Below, piece after piece: positions 10,445 through 22,576 of a stretch of DNA of 64,000 bases. This DNA comes from Zymoseptoria tritici IPO323 (lineage: Eukaryota > Ascomycota > Dothideomycetes > Mycosphaerellales > Mycosphaerellaceae), in contig NC_018216.1 of the NCBI RefSeq assembly GCF_000219625.1, positions 2,108,001-2,172,000 of the forward strand. Reading direction: 5' to 3'. Positions within the stretch are counted from its first letter, which is position 1. The number at the start of each line of letters is the position of its first letter. The notes beneath the pieces are model-generated. The model saw only the letters and a program-made list of their open reading frames with translations. It did no database searches and had not been told where the DNA came from. The position numbers and the translations under genes are program-made.

Positions 10445-11248
10445 TTACTTCGAGCTATCGTACTTGGCCTTTCCAAAGTCCCATGGCACGTATCTGTGTT
10501 ATCCGTTAGCTCTCTGTAGCCAACATTCTCCCACATGCGCCTTCTGATATCCTCACCTGTACTTGATCATACTCTGGATCTGCCTCCTCATTGTCAAGAA
10601 CACCAAGATCAACCAATACACCACCAACACCGGCCAGAACACCGGGAGGTTGAAAATCTCACTCCAGCTGCACAGGAACGACAGCGTCACGGCGCGCGTC
10701 GCCGAGTGCCAGAACTTGAACTCGGGCAGTCGGCGCACGAAGGGCTTGAATTCCTGGTCGTTCTTGGTCGGGAGCGAGGACTGGCCTGCGGGCACGCCGT
10801 CTTCCATGTCGGTGTCGGCGTCGAGCGAAGGGTCGAATTTCGGGGAGATGAAGGCGAGGAAGAGGTTGAGGAGGTAGATGCCTAGGGCGTAGGCGACTGT
10901 TGAAATGACCTGTCAGCTTTGTCCTGTCCTGTGTTCTCGCGACTCTTCCAGGTGGTGTCTCTCCAGCATCTCTTGCATACCAATGTACCAGCCCTGCGCC
11001 ATCACTATCCGTAACGCGAACATGACGAAGATCGTGGCCGTGCCTATCCATCGGTAGGTAACGTAGGGTGTGGACTTGTCGAGGTAGGATTGATAGATCT
11101 GCGGGGGCGATTAGCTATGCGCTCCGTGTCTCTCATTGCTTCGCCCTCGCTCCGCGCAATGCCCTCAAATGTGTCCGCATACTCTTTGAAAGCGGGTCGT
11201 CTGCGCAGAGACCGCGCCGAATGGCGTTTCAGGTTCGGGAGCGTCCAT
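10445..11248 (-). CDS. RER1: Rer1, Golgi-to-ER retrieval receptor, four exons
   Basis: Exons are 11248-11183, 11098-10981, 10896-10557 and 10493-10445, giving 190 residues, the usual family length. All introns are GT-AG and keep frame. Clear family blocks are IYQSYLDKSTPY, QGWYIVAYALGIYLLNLF, ISPKFDPSLD, LPEFKFWHSATRA and MRRQIQSMIKYRYVPWDF. Rer1 is a four-pass Golgi membrane protein. It returns escaped ER membrane proteins and unassembled subunits to the ER in COPI vesicles by reading polar residues in their membrane segments. The N-terminus (MDAPEPETPFGAV) is short and cytosolic. Confidence 0.95.
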
Positions 11249-12031
11249 GCTGAACGTTGCGAAGTCTGGACCAGCGTGAGAAACAGGACCTGACGACGGC
11301 GATATGGCAGTCGGAGGCAGGCAGAGAAGGCGCTCCGTGGGTATGGGCGGGTGGTGTTTGCGAGAAAGGCGAATAGGTGGCCGCATAAGATCGTCCTTGA
11401 CTTTTGCGCGCGCCACATTTCCACGCGGGCGTTGAGCCCCTGCATCGTTGAATGCGGCTAGAATCCGCGGAAGTGGCTGAGGATTGGCGGACCATCCCGG
11501 AAAGCCTCAGGCAGACTTGACAGAAGTACCTCCGTGCTTTGCGTGCTTCCGCTCAAACTGCAACACTTCACTTCAAATCAATTAGCACCACCTCGTGCGG
11601 TGCATGTCACACGACAGCGTAGAGACATGCCGCCGACAAGACCTTGAGAGCAACGATCCTAATGCACACATTCGCGCAACTTTCACCGTACGGGTATCGC
11701 TCGGTTGGCTTGGATGTTGCAGTTTGAGCGGAAACACGGAGGTATTGTCGAAACAACTCACGGAAAAAGGATTGAATTCACTTCAAGCTCCGACTGACAG
11801 CGGAAGATACTGTTACTGTGCAACACAATCCAATCACGGCGCAGCGATCCATTCGACGGCAGTCCGAGCACGGCGTAAACAGTGGCGGCACATTCATTCG
11901 GATTCAACAGATGCTCAGTTCTATTGAGAGCATCGTTTACATCTGCCTGCCACGCAGAGAGCCTCCGTGCTTGTCCTCCATGCCAAGCATGTGTGACGGG
12001 TCTGAGTATGATCTCTTCGAATCTACCACGT
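11249..12031. other. Intergenic
   Basis: This is RER1 promoter plus the 3' flank of the GPI-type gene. No coding signal is seen. Confidence 0.55.
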
Positions 12032-13018
12032 TCAGACGATCATCATAACGCAGACCGAAGCCAGAGAGACCGCCAAAAACGCACTTCTAGCCAAGAGAAG
12101 TGCAGCAGCACTGGAAGCGGACGGATCCACCACCTGACAGAGAATAGCGTTCGGGCTGCCGTTTCCTTCTCGGAAGAGATTTACGACCAAGATGTCCAAA
12201 CTCGTTTCGGCATCCTGATACAGCTCGGTCGCATTGGCAGCTGGCGAAGCTGGTCCGGTCGCGTAGAAGAACGTGTCGCCCGACTGTATGGAAGAGTTCA
12301 ATCCGGGATCTGTGTTCGTCAGCTAATCCTCGTCCTTCAACGTCTGGGAAATCAAGATATGTGACTGACATTGCGTGTACGAATATTCTTTGCCAACACC
12401 CAAGGTACTCGCGCAGTCGTCCGAGTTCGCAATCCTCACAAAGCTGTCGTCGCAAGATACAGACCGCAGCCGCTGAGCACATGCATCACCCAGCACGGCC
12501 GAACAGTTCCCGTTGTCGGATGCCGAGTATTTGCGTGTAACGTTGGCAGGCATGCGGTATCTGGTGGCTTTCAGGCACGCCGATGAGTTGGTGTCGAATC
12601 CGGATTGCTCCTTGAGTAGAGAGCTCAGACTTCCGCCTGCAGACCACTGCAGCTCCCACTGCTCGTTCACCGCTCGCAGGGACTGGTTCGTGCCAGGGTA
12701 ATAGCTCTCCGGGATGGCCACGTCGGTGATGTTTACGCGCCATGTCCAGCCGGTCGTGTTATCCCGGTTCCCGTTCGATGACGACAGGTCAAATGTCACA
12801 GGCGACGAGACGTTTGCTTGTCGGCCGGCAGCCTCGAACAGCTGGTCAATGTTTTTTGTCGTTGTGCCTGAGCCGGTATTTGTGATCAGCCCTGAACCGT
12901 TTCCTCCGATAGCTCCGAATTGAGTGGGAACGCTGAATTGGTCGTCCGCTTGTCGGCCCTGGAGGATGTTCGCTGAAGCGAGGGTGAGCAGTGACGAGAG
13001 AATCGAAAAAGCTTTCAT
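12032..13018 (-). CDS. Secreted, probably GPI-anchored glycoprotein of unknown function, two exons
   Basis: Exons are 13018-12370 and 12309-12032; the 60-nt intron starts GTCAGT and ends CACAG. The product has 308 residues. A signal peptide (MKAFSILSSLLTLASA) is followed by about ten N-x-S/T glycosylation sequons and a set of cysteines in the second half. The C-terminus is a run of small then hydrophobic residues (ending SLASVCVMMIV), as expected for a GPI-anchor signal. The protein is therefore likely on the plasma membrane or in the wall. I do not recognise an enzymatic domain. Confidence 0.8.
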
Positions 13019-14070
13019 GATTGTAGCTGTAGTGAGTGGAAGGGAATTGGATATGGCGTGGAACGAGGACTGGAACGAGAGCAGAAAACGTAGTCAAATA
13101 TCTATGCGCCGTCGCACACGACCCGTCGTAAAGAGCCTTGATGACGGATGTGGTATGCATCCTTCGAACTCTGTGCTCGCACCTCCTCCGCTCTATTGCC
13201 TACTGAAGCAATATAGTCCGTCGGGATTAGTCTCCCGAAGGAAAGTTCGTGGAGACATGGACCGAGCATAGGATTTGTCTCCAGTACATGCCGCTCTCGC
13301 GGTGCCGAGCCATGCATATCTCTTGTCAGGCAGCTCTCGCGCGCGATGCTGGCCGCTTTGCTACGTTACCTTCGAAGAAGCCAAGTGTCATGGAAGGCCA
13401 CGTCCGCGAGATGTCGGCATCTGAGCGGAGAATGCTGAGGCCATCATCCTGATCGCAGCACCGTCGATGGGAAGTCGTCGGTCTAGAGATGTGCCCGTCG
13501 ATCATCCGCCCAAGGTTCGACGAAGGAGCCGGCCAGGATTCAGGTTGGACTTGATGTCACCCGAGCCTTGCGAGTATCTCATCAGTTGGTGCTTTGGAAG
13601 AGCTTGAGCGATGTTCTGGCAAGGAAAGCCGGAAGTATTGGAGATTGGTACGATCCGGAGACCGCATAGCAGGCTGTTGTTGAAGAAGGAAAGGACAAGG
13701 GAGGTCGCATCCTGTCAACAGCTCCCTGCTGCGTACTTTGTGGTACAATCGCAGGCGTCCATTGACCTTTGTGAATCGCCTTTTGTTATTATACGTTCCC
13801 ACCTTCGGCGATGTGCATTCAGAACGATCGCTTGAGATTTTGCCTGACCAAAGCCTTCGTCGATATGTTGTAAGAAGCAGAAAGAGCTGCAGTGTGATCG
13901 TTCATCTGTCTACGAGGTTGCAATGGCAGCGGATCTCGCATTCAGCCGAGGGAAACGAAGCTCACCTTTGGCTTAACAGCTTCTTGCAGGTACAGCATTG
14001 GATTTCCTCCTACAACAACGTCCATACACAAGCAACCACAGGTAATACTCTTGTGATCAGCTTACTCACA
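13019..14070. other. Shared upstream region of two divergent genes, about 1.05 kb
   Basis: It separates the GPI-type gene from the enoyl-CoA hydratase gene and must hold both promoters. Short frames are present but none looks coding. Confidence 0.55.
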
Positions 14071-14995
14071 ATGTTGGCATCAAGACTCCGGCCATGTGCC
14101 ACACAGTTCGGCAAGTTCGCGCTGCCACTACGAGTACAATACTCCAGCGCGGCCGAGAAGACGTACGAACACATCAAAGTCTCAACACCACGACCCGGAG
14201 TCGGACTCGGTGAGCATTCTCTCAGATCGGTCTCTGGACGCACCGCTCCCTAACACCTCCCCAGTTGAACTCCACCGCCCGAAAGCCCTCAACGCCCTCT
14301 TCACGCCCCTCATCCTCGAACTCAACTCCGCCATGAAGTCCTTCGACGCCGACCCCTCCATCGGCGCCATGGTACTCACGGGCTCCGAGAAAGCCTTCGC
14401 CGCAGGAGCCGACATCAAAGAGATGTCGACCAAAAACTTCGCCGACTCCTACGGCGCCGACTTTATCGAGTCCTGGTCCGAGATCCCCAATACGATCAAG
14501 AAACCCGTCATCTCCGCCGTCAACGGACACGCGCTGGGCGGGGGTTGCGAGCTGGCGATGATGTGCGACGTGCTATATTGCAGTGAAAAGGCGAACTTCG
14601 GACAGCCGGAGATCAAGCTGGGGGTGATACCCGGAGCGGGAGGTTCGCAGCGGTTGACGGCTGCGATTGGCAAGAGTCGGGCGATGGAGCTGATATTGAC
14701 GGGAAAGAATTTCAGTGGACGGGAGGCGTTTGACTGGGGGTTGGCGGCGAGGGTGTTTGCGACGCCGCAGGAGTGCGTGGACGGAGCGTTGGATACGGCG
14801 GAGAAGATTGCGAGTTACTCGAAGATTGCGGTCAAGGCGTGCAAGGAGGTGGTGAACAAGAGTCAGGATTTGGGGATTAGAGAAGGTGTGGAGTTTGAGA
14901 GGAGGGTGTTCCATGGGTTGTTTGGCAGTGAGGACCAGAAGATTGGTATGAAGGCGTTTGCGGAGAAGAAGAAGGCGGAGTGGGTTCACAGATGA
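14071..14995 (+). CDS. Mitochondrial enoyl-CoA hydratase, two exons
   Basis: Exons are 14071-14209 and 14265-14995; the 55-nt intron (GTGAGC, CTAAC, CCCAG) joins VGLVELHRPKALNAL. The 289-residue protein begins with an Arg-rich, acid-free presequence (MLASRLRPCATQF) typical of matrix import. The crotonase fold is clear: oxyanion-hole block FAAGADIKEM, NGHALGGGCELAMMCDV, and the catalytic Glu region FGQPEIKLGVIPGAGGSQRL with two glutamates. It hydrates trans-2-enoyl-CoA to 3-hydroxyacyl-CoA in beta-oxidation and branched amino-acid breakdown. It is the ECHS1 type by length and motifs. Confidence 0.95.
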
Positions 14996-15065
14996 GGGAG
15001 AATGTCACAATGAATGGGAAACCAGTCCAAGGCAAACGAGCTCTGGCTATTTGCTATGCTCTGGT

Positions 15066-15466
15066 TCATTCTTCGCTCCCAGAGGCCTTTCGATAGCCCA
15101 TGCCCAAGTGGTCGGCACTTCCTGTTTGCTGATTGGCATACTGCTCATCCGCTTTGATGCTTGTTCCTTCGACAGTCGCACCACTCTTCTTGCTGCCTGC
15201 TCTTTTGTTAGTCCGACTGTCTGATCCACCATCAACAACAGGATCGTCCTACCATTCGCCATCTCGTTCAAAGAAGTGGAAGCAGCATCGTTCTTCTTCT
15301 GGCCGCTGGACTTGGTCTCAGAAGCCAGCATGTCCCCAACGCTGGATGCGGCCGACTGGAGTCCACCTGGAATCCATGACTTGTCAGCTCTCTTGCTGCA
15401 GCAGTTGGAGATGGCGATGAGTGTACCGCCTTGTCCCTTCCAGGCCTTGCCCATATCCTCCGCCAT
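15066..15466 (-). CDS. Small hypothetical protein, probably three exons
   Basis: An open frame of 139 residues exists without splicing, but two likely introns lie inside it. The one at 15197-15252 has GTAGGA, an ACTAAC branch and GCAG; the one at 15367-15426 has GTACAC, a CTGAC branch and CCAG and is a multiple of three. Splicing both gives 94 residues, exons 15466-15427, 15366-15253 and 15196-15066. The spliced product is Gly/Ser/Lys-rich and looks soluble and disordered. I do not recognise it. The 3' end nearly touches the enoyl-CoA hydratase stop (70 bp), so the two transcripts converge. Confidence 0.5.
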
Positions 15467-15965
15467 TTTTCCGAAGTAGGACGCCGTGGTGACTGTGGTT
15501 GAGAGTGGATTGTTAGCAGTTTTGCTATTGCCTCGTGGCTATCGATTGTTGTCCAAGAAACGAGAGAAGTGTCGTAAAATCATGAGATTGTTGGAGGTGA
15601 TCGTTTTGTTCGTAGCACGACCCACGTCATTGTCGTTGCAGGAATCGAATCCCTGTATCCTGTGGCATAAAAGTTGGCAGGGTTGTTTTGAGGTCCCTCC
15701 TTGATGCCGTTCAAACTGCACCGCAGATGTCGAATCTCGGTGGCGCGGGGTGCTGTCCGCGCTGGAGAACGCAGAGATAGTTTGAGGAGGACGTGTGTAT
15801 CTGCTACAGAGCTGAAGCAGCAGAATGATCGCACCCCGATCTTGGCCGCACAAGCTATGCCGTCCGAGTCTAGGTTGCGTGTTGCAGTTCGAGCGGAGCC
15901 ATGGAGGTGATGCGTGACGAACTTCCAGGCCTGTCGAACTGAACGTAGCAACAATTCGTTCATAC
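15467..15965. other. Intergenic; possible extra 3' exon of the F-box gene
   Basis: A strong donor-like GTAAGT lies just before the proposed F-box gene stop. Splicing from it to an acceptor near 15931 would add about 115 residues that look non-native (Cys/Arg-rich). I therefore treat this stretch as non-coding. Confidence 0.4.
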
Positions 15966-17864
15966 CTACTGGTCGTTGAGATACTTACGCGCCACGCGCT
16001 CAAGGGGCACGTCGCCACGACTCAGAAATGGCAGATCCGATAAGGCTGCCAATGTTCGGTCAGTGGCAGAGTAGGCCGTCCCTATTGCGCCCGCTATTTG
16101 CAGATCCTCGTCAAAGTTCATTACCCGGATGCGCATTATCGGGCCGGATCTCAAGCACGCGACGATGAATGTGTCGTTGACGCACAGTGCGATGTCATGA
16201 TCGATGTCGCTGGAGGCTTCCTCCGGCATGTCTAGCCAGCTCAGTAGATAGCTAAGCCTTGTTAGTGCGGGCAGTCTCCAGCGCAAGGAGTGCAATGCTT
16301 ACCCACGGCCCTGGCCTCGCGCCGACTCGTGTTCCGGATTGATGGTGATGAGATGTGCGTGGTCCGGAGGCGTGACGCGGTGAAAGTGCATGTCTTTCCA
16401 AACATGATGAATGCTCTTCAAGTGCCAGAAGTCTCTGAAGACGTCGTTGGCCTTGGGATCATCATATCCTTCATAGAACGCCAGCTTCGTACTTTTACAG
16501 TTGAATCGTACAATGAAGCCTCGAATCTCTTTCCAGGGCGTCAGCGAGAGCGCCTCAACGTTCGCGGGCCAAGCAGGCTCAGTGGTTTCCACAATACGAT
16601 GGGTTTGGAGTTTGTTGGTGACGAGCGTCAAAGTGTAGGTGTCTTTGAAGCCAGAAGGCTGGGAAATCGGCATCGAGAGATCGACGGCGCATCGACCGCC
16701 GCCGAATGTTGACACCGAGTTATGTAGTCGCTCGCCGTCGAAAGAGTATCTGGTGTGCTCAAGATGAACGTCCGGCGACTCACCCATGTGGAACATGTAG
16801 TCAAAAGTATCGACAATTTTGTCGTTGGCGTCGACCATCAAGAGCGATGAGATACAAAATGATCCCAAGAAGAGACTTGGCGTGTGAGGTGATAAGAGCG
16901 TCGGATGGAGGTTGTTCAATGCCAGTAAGGAACCTGTCGAAAACTCGTATATTGCCACCTACGGATCACGTCAGATCAGGCGGTCCATGCTATTCGGCTG
17001 TCAATTTCCAGTATCCTCACCGAGTACTGATAATCCGTTCCCGATTCCTTCAACATGACGCCAACAACGCCATGATCAGCATGCAGAGCCATGATAGTCG
17101 CGGAAGGCAGACGAACACTCTTGCGAACCGGAGAGCCGGACGTGAAGTCCTGCGTATACAGCTTGCCAGAGTGACTTGTAAATGCAATCAACGTCGAGGA
17201 CAGAGCAATATTCATGATGGTCTCGCGTGCATCCCCGTACAGTGTCGTTGCGTGGCCGGTCGTAAGGTCGCGAAGTACAACACTGTTGCATCCCTGCTGC
17301 GGTCTGCGGATAAAAGCCAGTCGCGTACCTTTCAGCTGCGGCGGATCATCCTTGATAGTCTGACCTCGAAAGCTGTCGCGGAACACATTGAGTTCGGTGT
17401 AAGAAGCCTGAGAGAAAGGGCGGCCACACCTCATCGCCTTGACATGTCGTAGTTTCGCTGCATTGGTCTGAGACGTCAAATAGTTTGGACCTCGCGCGCT
17501 GTCAGATGGGCTATGAGATTCCCATGCGATCAACGATGCTCTGACCACGGCTTCTTGGGAGAAAGTCGCCCTCCAGCTTCTGCATACTCGCTGCAGCCTG
17601 AAAGACTCAAAGAAGGGCAAATGATCCAGTAGCTCGATGATGAGCTCCATGGGCAGCGTCGGTAGTATATCATTTCGCTTTAATATCATCCGAAGGACTT
17701 CATTGCGCTCCTCGGTGGTCGATCTGTCCACGAGACACTGCCATCTGTGCAACGGTCAGCCAGAAACTTCTCGAGTGGGCGGTCGTCGAGAGCAAGACGT
17801 ACATTGCCAGCCGCTCCGCTCTGTCACTGGGAAGAGCGTGCTTCGGGAAATTGGGCAATGCCAT
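15966..17864 (-). CDS. F-box protein, four exons
   Basis: Exons are 17864-17803, 17744-17021, 16958-16303 and 16257-15966; all junctions keep frame and the introns (58, 62 and 45 nt) have CTGAC or CTAAC branch sites. The product has 577 residues. An F-box lies at about 48-80 (LPTLPMELIIELLDHLPF, then RLQRVCRSWR). The rest resembles the beta-rich C-terminal part of large fungal F-box families. F-box proteins bind Skp1 and bring targets to the SCF ubiquitin ligase; the target is unknown. The C-terminus could differ if the GTAAGT overlapping residues RKY near the stop is used as a donor. Confidence 0.85.
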
Positions 17865-18976
17865 GCTTTTGGGTAACAGCGGAATCGATTGGTGAAGTGC
17901 CGCGTGCGCTGTCCGTCGAATGGCCAGTCGGGTCACAACATGGAGCACGAGGCTTGCCGTCCGTTATTGGTGTAACAATCGCTGACAGAGGAGCGCAATG
18001 CCTTCGTGAGACGTTTCTTGCGTTCGACGGGCTCCACGAGAGCGATGCGTCTGGGAAAAGTCAGGCAGACGTGTTCGTCTCTTTTCCTCTCTACGCCACA
18101 ATATGGAAAGAGAGCACCTGGGCCACTCAAGAAAGTGCTTTCCAGGAATACCTTAGGTGCCGTTGCACGACAGACGACCGACGGTGACCCGGCGTTTCGG
18201 TAAATCTCGCGCGTCGCTGCAGCTCACACACACGGTGAGAAGAAGGTCAACAGTATTCACTGCTTTTCCGTGCGTGCTCGGGCGGATACAATATATCGTT
18301 CGGAGCATTTGTTCGTTGTGCATGTATCGGAAGTGGAGAAACATCTTATCACCTGCACTGCGCGTTGTTGATCCGCGCAGAAACGCAAACTAGAACTAGC
18401 GGCCCCTGCCGATCTACAGGCCTCGAGCCTCGACCTTTCTCTCGACATCGATCAGTCGCCGAAATTGTTGTCTGACCGACGCCGGCAGGGTTGTGGGTTC
18501 TTGTTCTGCTCTTCGGCGCTTCGATCCCCTCCGGAGTACGGTAATCTCTATTGTTCGCGGCCAACGAGAGCGATCTGGCCGCGGCGGATCCAGTCCATAC
18601 CTCGAGAACCCCGCCTGACCCTCGGTGCGGATCACCAAATTTATATCGACCACGAAGACCGTCTACACCGGCACACGACTCACATACCTTGGAGGAGATC
18701 ACCGATCGAACCGGCATCGAGAGGAGCAGCACGTGCGAAGAAGGCTTTGGAGCTTGACGACACTGTCTGGGGCACAGGCATGGATGTAAGCCGCTGACTG
18801 TCAGTGACTGGGTTCAAAGAGCTTAGGGCCGGAACGCATCGCGTTCTTCCAAGGGTGGACAAACTTCTTCAACGACGTTTTGGCAGAGCTCTGGGGTAGT
18901 CCGCGTATACCCGGGGCGACTACTCTCGCAAGATCGTTCGAAAGCTCGAAGCGAGACGCCTAGGAGGAGGATATCA
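17865..18976. other. Shared upstream region of two divergent genes, about 1.1 kb
   Basis: It lies between the F-box gene and the HSF-type gene. No coding signal is convincing. Long promoter regions are common for transcription factor genes. Confidence 0.55.
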
Positions 18977-20944
18977 ATGGCATCGGTCGGACCAGCATTG
19001 AGGAGAGACCCCTTCGCCAGCGATTCACGAGGCTTCGGCAGTCCGAAGGCGAAGAAGAACATTCCCATCCTCCCGTCGACATTGGTCGGAAGCGGTGGCG
19101 ATCCGATGGAAGTGAGCCAACCTCAGGTCTCTCCGATGGGTCCGCCCACGAGTAGCCCGACAGCCGGAGAAAGAGCAGGAGAGCAGCAACAGGCACACAG
19201 CGAGACGCCGAGCACAAATGGAGGGTCACAACAACCTGTTGGAGCCGCTGCTGCTGCTCAACAGCCCAAGATCGTTCAGACAGCGTTCATACATAAGCTC
19301 TATAAGTAAGTGCCTGCTGCGTGTTGCGGTCCTGCTTGATTCTCGATGGCTGACCTCGTCGCAGCATGCTGGAGGACCAGACCATTCAACACCTAATATC
19401 ATGGTCCAACACCAACGAGAGCTTCGTCATGTCGCCATCATCCGAATTCTCCAAAGTCCTCGCGTGAGTTCACATCGTTGATCTACGCGCTACCGTCACT
19501 AACGTACAGCAGTCAATACTTCAAACATACCAATATCTCCTCCTTCGTCAGACAGCTCAACATGTATGGATTTCATAAAGGTATGCATATGTCAATCGTT
19601 CACTTCGAATGAAAGCTAATGTCTTGTTCAGTCAGTGACGTTTTCCACACCGGATCCCCTGAATCGCCGTTGTGGGAGTTCAAGCATGGAGCTGGCAACT
19701 TCAAACGTGGCGACCTCGTCGGATTGAGAGAAATTAAACGAAGAGCGTCGAGGCACGCACTAATACATCGCGACTCGTTCTCGGCCGCTCCCAAAATGCC
19801 TGCTCCACAACCTCCTGGGACACCTTTGGAGGCAATGCCTGATCCTATCGAAGCACGTCTGAACGTACTGGAGTGGAACACCCAAGATCTATACTCGCGA
19901 CTCGCGCGAACAGAAGAAGCGTACGCTTCGGTCACCTCGAAGTGCCACAACTTGCTTGAAGGACTCGCCAGATGTCACCACTGGAATAACGAACTGTCGT
20001 CGCACCTTCTTACCATGATTCCGGACACCGAGAACCCCGTCCACAGAGACATTGCTGCGATGCGACACGACATCGCTCGTCATGTTGACCAATTAAGAAC
20101 GTTCGAAGAACATGAACCACCATTATTTGCACATAAGCCGTCATACTTCCAACCTGTACAGGCAAGCACGGAGCCCGCAATGCCAGTGTCGCCGCGGCAG
20201 CGCCCATTTGACGAGTCTCGACGACCGTCTCTACAAGGTCTACCAGGCTTGCCTCGTCCGAGCATATCACGAGGTGCTGTTCCATCATACTTGCAGCAAG
20301 CTTCTCCTCGAAGATTTGGCTCCTTCGGTATGGGCCCAGGCCCGAGCCCGTACTCGCCGAACAGGCCGGCATTTCCAGGTCCGCCACCGCCTCCCCACAC
20401 ACAACCTCCGCCTCAGCAACATCCTCTCGCGAATGAGACAACTCCGCCATCGAATCTTCCGCGCCGTCACACGTCAGCAGACATTCGGCTGCAGGGCTGG
20501 GAAGGAGGCCAGCCGCCACTCGCCCACCTCACGCAAGGTACATCACCATATGCTTCTGGACAATCCTCGACTGCATGGCCATCCTCTCCTCGCGCGCCTG
20601 CAAATTCTGGCGACCAGCAGATTAGAGATGCCTTGGCACAGTACGAACTGCCTCGCGTTGTTCATCCTGGCTCAAGACCACATTCACCCGGCGCGATTGA
20701 CCCTGGAGCACCGACATTCACGAATAGCTTTGCACAGCCTAGCTATGCGAATAGCAACGATGCTGGCTGGCAGCTGCCCGGGCCTAGATTCCCGTTCCGA
20801 GGACTAGAAACGCCTGGTCCCCCGACTCGAAGAAGCAGTATGGCGAGTAACGTACACTCTTTGCTTAATCCGGCGGATACTGCGGAACGAGAAGGCGAGG
20901 ATGAAGGCGGACCTGATGAAAGGAAGAGGAAGAGGGTAATCTAG
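18977..20944 (+). CDS. HSF-type DNA-binding transcription factor (Sfl1-like), four exons
   Basis: Exons are 18977-19305, 19365-19463, 19510-19580 and 19632-20944, giving 603 residues; three small introns interrupt the DNA-binding domain. The HSF domain covers about residues 98-207, with the recognition-helix block ISSFVRQLNMYGFHKV and the wing segment WEFKHGAGNFKRGD. A coiled-coil-like part follows (ARLNVLEWNTQDLYSRL). The C-terminal 300 residues are Pro/Ser/Gln-rich and disordered. The protein ends in a basic ERKRKRVI, a likely nuclear signal. In yeasts the related Sfl1 represses flocculation and filament genes. True Hsf1 trimerisation repeats are not obvious, so Sfl1-type is the better guess. 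Confidence 0.9.
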
Positions 20945-21200
20945 GAGAAGCACATGACGTATAATGAAATCTGGCCGTATATGGTAGGCCTGCAATCTTG
21001 GGAGAGTAAATGTCTTACATAGTACGAATGATCCGAGAGCAGCGTGCTCTCTACAATCGATATCAGGATACCGTGAAACGACCGCGATTTCTGTTCTCTC
21101 GACCTCTCCACTTGCTTCCGGCTCTACCCGCCATTGCTTGACCTCGACACGTTGAACATGGTCCACCAAGTTTTAGACATCGACATCAACAATCAGCGAA

Positions 21201-22145
21201 ATGTATACAGTTGATCTCCAAGCAGTGCACGACTTCCTGGTCGAAGTAGCATACAAAGCAGGCGAGACCATTCGCTCGGCTACACCTGCTGTGACCGGTC
21301 ATGGCACAAAGAAGAACTCGGCAGATCTGGTGACAGAGACCGACCAGGCAGTCGAGAAGATGGTTTCGGACATGCTGAAGGAGAAGTACCCAGACTTTGA
21401 GTGCGGACAGTTCTCTCAACGTGTTAGTGAGAGGCGAGCTGACCGTACCAGATTTATCGGCGAAGAGACTTACCACCCTGACCTCGCCCTCTCTTCCAAA
21501 CCGACCTTTATCGTCGACCCGATCGACGGAACCACAAACTTCTTCCACGGCCATCCATACGTCTGCGTCTCCCTCGGCCTCGCCATCGAGAAGAAGCCTG
21601 TCGTCGGCGTCATCTACAACCCTTTCACCAACGCTCTCTACACCGGCATAAAAGGCAAAGGATCCTACGTCACAGACGCCACGCACGATCACGTCCGCCT
21701 TCCACTCCGCGAGCCAGAACCATTCGAAGACTTAAGCCACTGCCTCGTCGCAGTAGAATGGGGTTCCGATCGCGACGGCACAGACTACGAGACCAAAGTC
21801 GCCACTTTCAAGAAACTCTGTGCGAGCAAAGCCCTCGGCGGGGCGATGGTGCACGGCATCCGCAGTCTCGGGTCCGCGGAGCTCAATCTCTGTGGTGTCG
21901 CGGCGGGGCATCTAGATGTGTATTGGGAGACGGGGTGTTGGGCGTGGGATGTGTGTGCGGGATGGGTGATTCTGGAGGAGGCGGGAGGGAGGATGTTTGG
22001 AGCTATGAAGGGGGATTATGAACCCAAGGTGGATCAGAGGAGGTATATGGCGGTTAGAGGAGGGGAGGGACAGCAGAAGATCGCGGAGGAGTTTTGGGGG
22101 TGTGTTGAGGGGAAGATTGAGGTTGGCTATGATGGTGTGTCGTGA
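21201..22145 (+). CDS. Inositol monophosphatase family enzyme, two exons
   Basis: Exons are 21201-21400 and 21452-22145. The 51-nt intron (GTGCGG, GCTGAC branch, CCAG) is a multiple of three with no stop, so the unspliced frame stays open. Splicing restores PDFEFIGEETY, the metal-binding Glu motif of the family, and gives 297 residues. Other metal and substrate residues are in DPIDGTTNFFHG and in CWAWDVCAGWVILEEAGG. The enzyme removes phosphate from myo-inositol-1-phosphate using Mg2+, feeding inositol lipid synthesis. A role on another sugar phosphate cannot be excluded. Confidence 0.94.
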   Translation: MYTVDLQAVHDFLVEVAYKAGETIRSATPAVTGHGTKKNSADLVTETDQAVEKMVSDMLKEKYPDFECGQFSQRVSERRADRTRFIGEETYHPDLALSSKPTFIVDPIDGTTNFFHGHPYVCVSLGLAIEKKPVVGVIYNPFTNALYTGIKGKGSYVTDATHDHVRLPLREPEPFEDLSHCLVAVEWGSDRDGTDYETKVATFKKLCASKALGGAMVHGIRSLGSAELNLCGVAAGHLDVYWETGCWAWDVCAGWVILEEAGGRMFGAMKGDYEPKVDQRRYMAVRGGEGQQKIAEEFWGCVEGKIEVGYDGVS

Positions 22146-22459
22146 GATGGCGTCGTTGGAGAACCCAGGAGTGGGTCACAAAGGTTTGTTGACACTGATA
22201 TATCTGAAATGCTACAACCAGGATCGATCACTGCGAGTTGAACAACGAAAGTGGCTACCACCCCTTCAAAAACACGAAACGTGAGGCATCTACCAACATA
22301 TAGCCTGAAAGGATTCCCGAGATCGGCACTTTGGTTCGGCTTCTCCTCCATCTCCACAACCTTCTCCGGACTCCACTTACTCGCTCGACCACTTCCACGT
22401 GCAGATTGACACATTGCCATGACCTTGGCGTCATCATCACTGAGGGCGGCCGACGACAT
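22127..22459 (-). CDS. Doubtful small protein antisense to the IMPase 3' end
   Basis: An ATG frame of 110 residues starts at 22459 (MSSAALSDDDAKVM). The first 55 residues have a sensible composition, but the rest overlaps the IMPase stop region on the other strand and may be chance. A GTAAGT inside it could be a donor. No homology is recognised. Confidence 0.25.
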   Translation of the reverse strand: MSSAALSDDDAKVMAMCQSARGSGRASKWSPEKVVEMEEKPNQSADLGNPFRLYVGRCLTFRVFEGVVATFVVQLAVIDPGCSISDISVSTNLCDPLLGSPTTPSHDTPS

Positions 22460-22576
22460 GCTTGGTAATGCGGCTATTCAATGCAATATAGTCAGGTCCC
22501 GGAAATAGGTGGAAATGTACATTGTTCACCCACTACCAACCATTGTAGCTTCACTACCATTGTGCAAGACCTCGTT

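Noticed and set aside
15640..15670. Minus-strand GGATTCGATTCC, close to a tRNA B-box
   Set aside because: No A-box, acceptor stem or anticodon arm could be folded around it.
17332..17389. Possible extra intron in F-box gene exon 2 (GTGTGG to GACAG)
   Set aside because: The donor is weak, no branch site is seen, and the unspliced sequence reads as normal protein.
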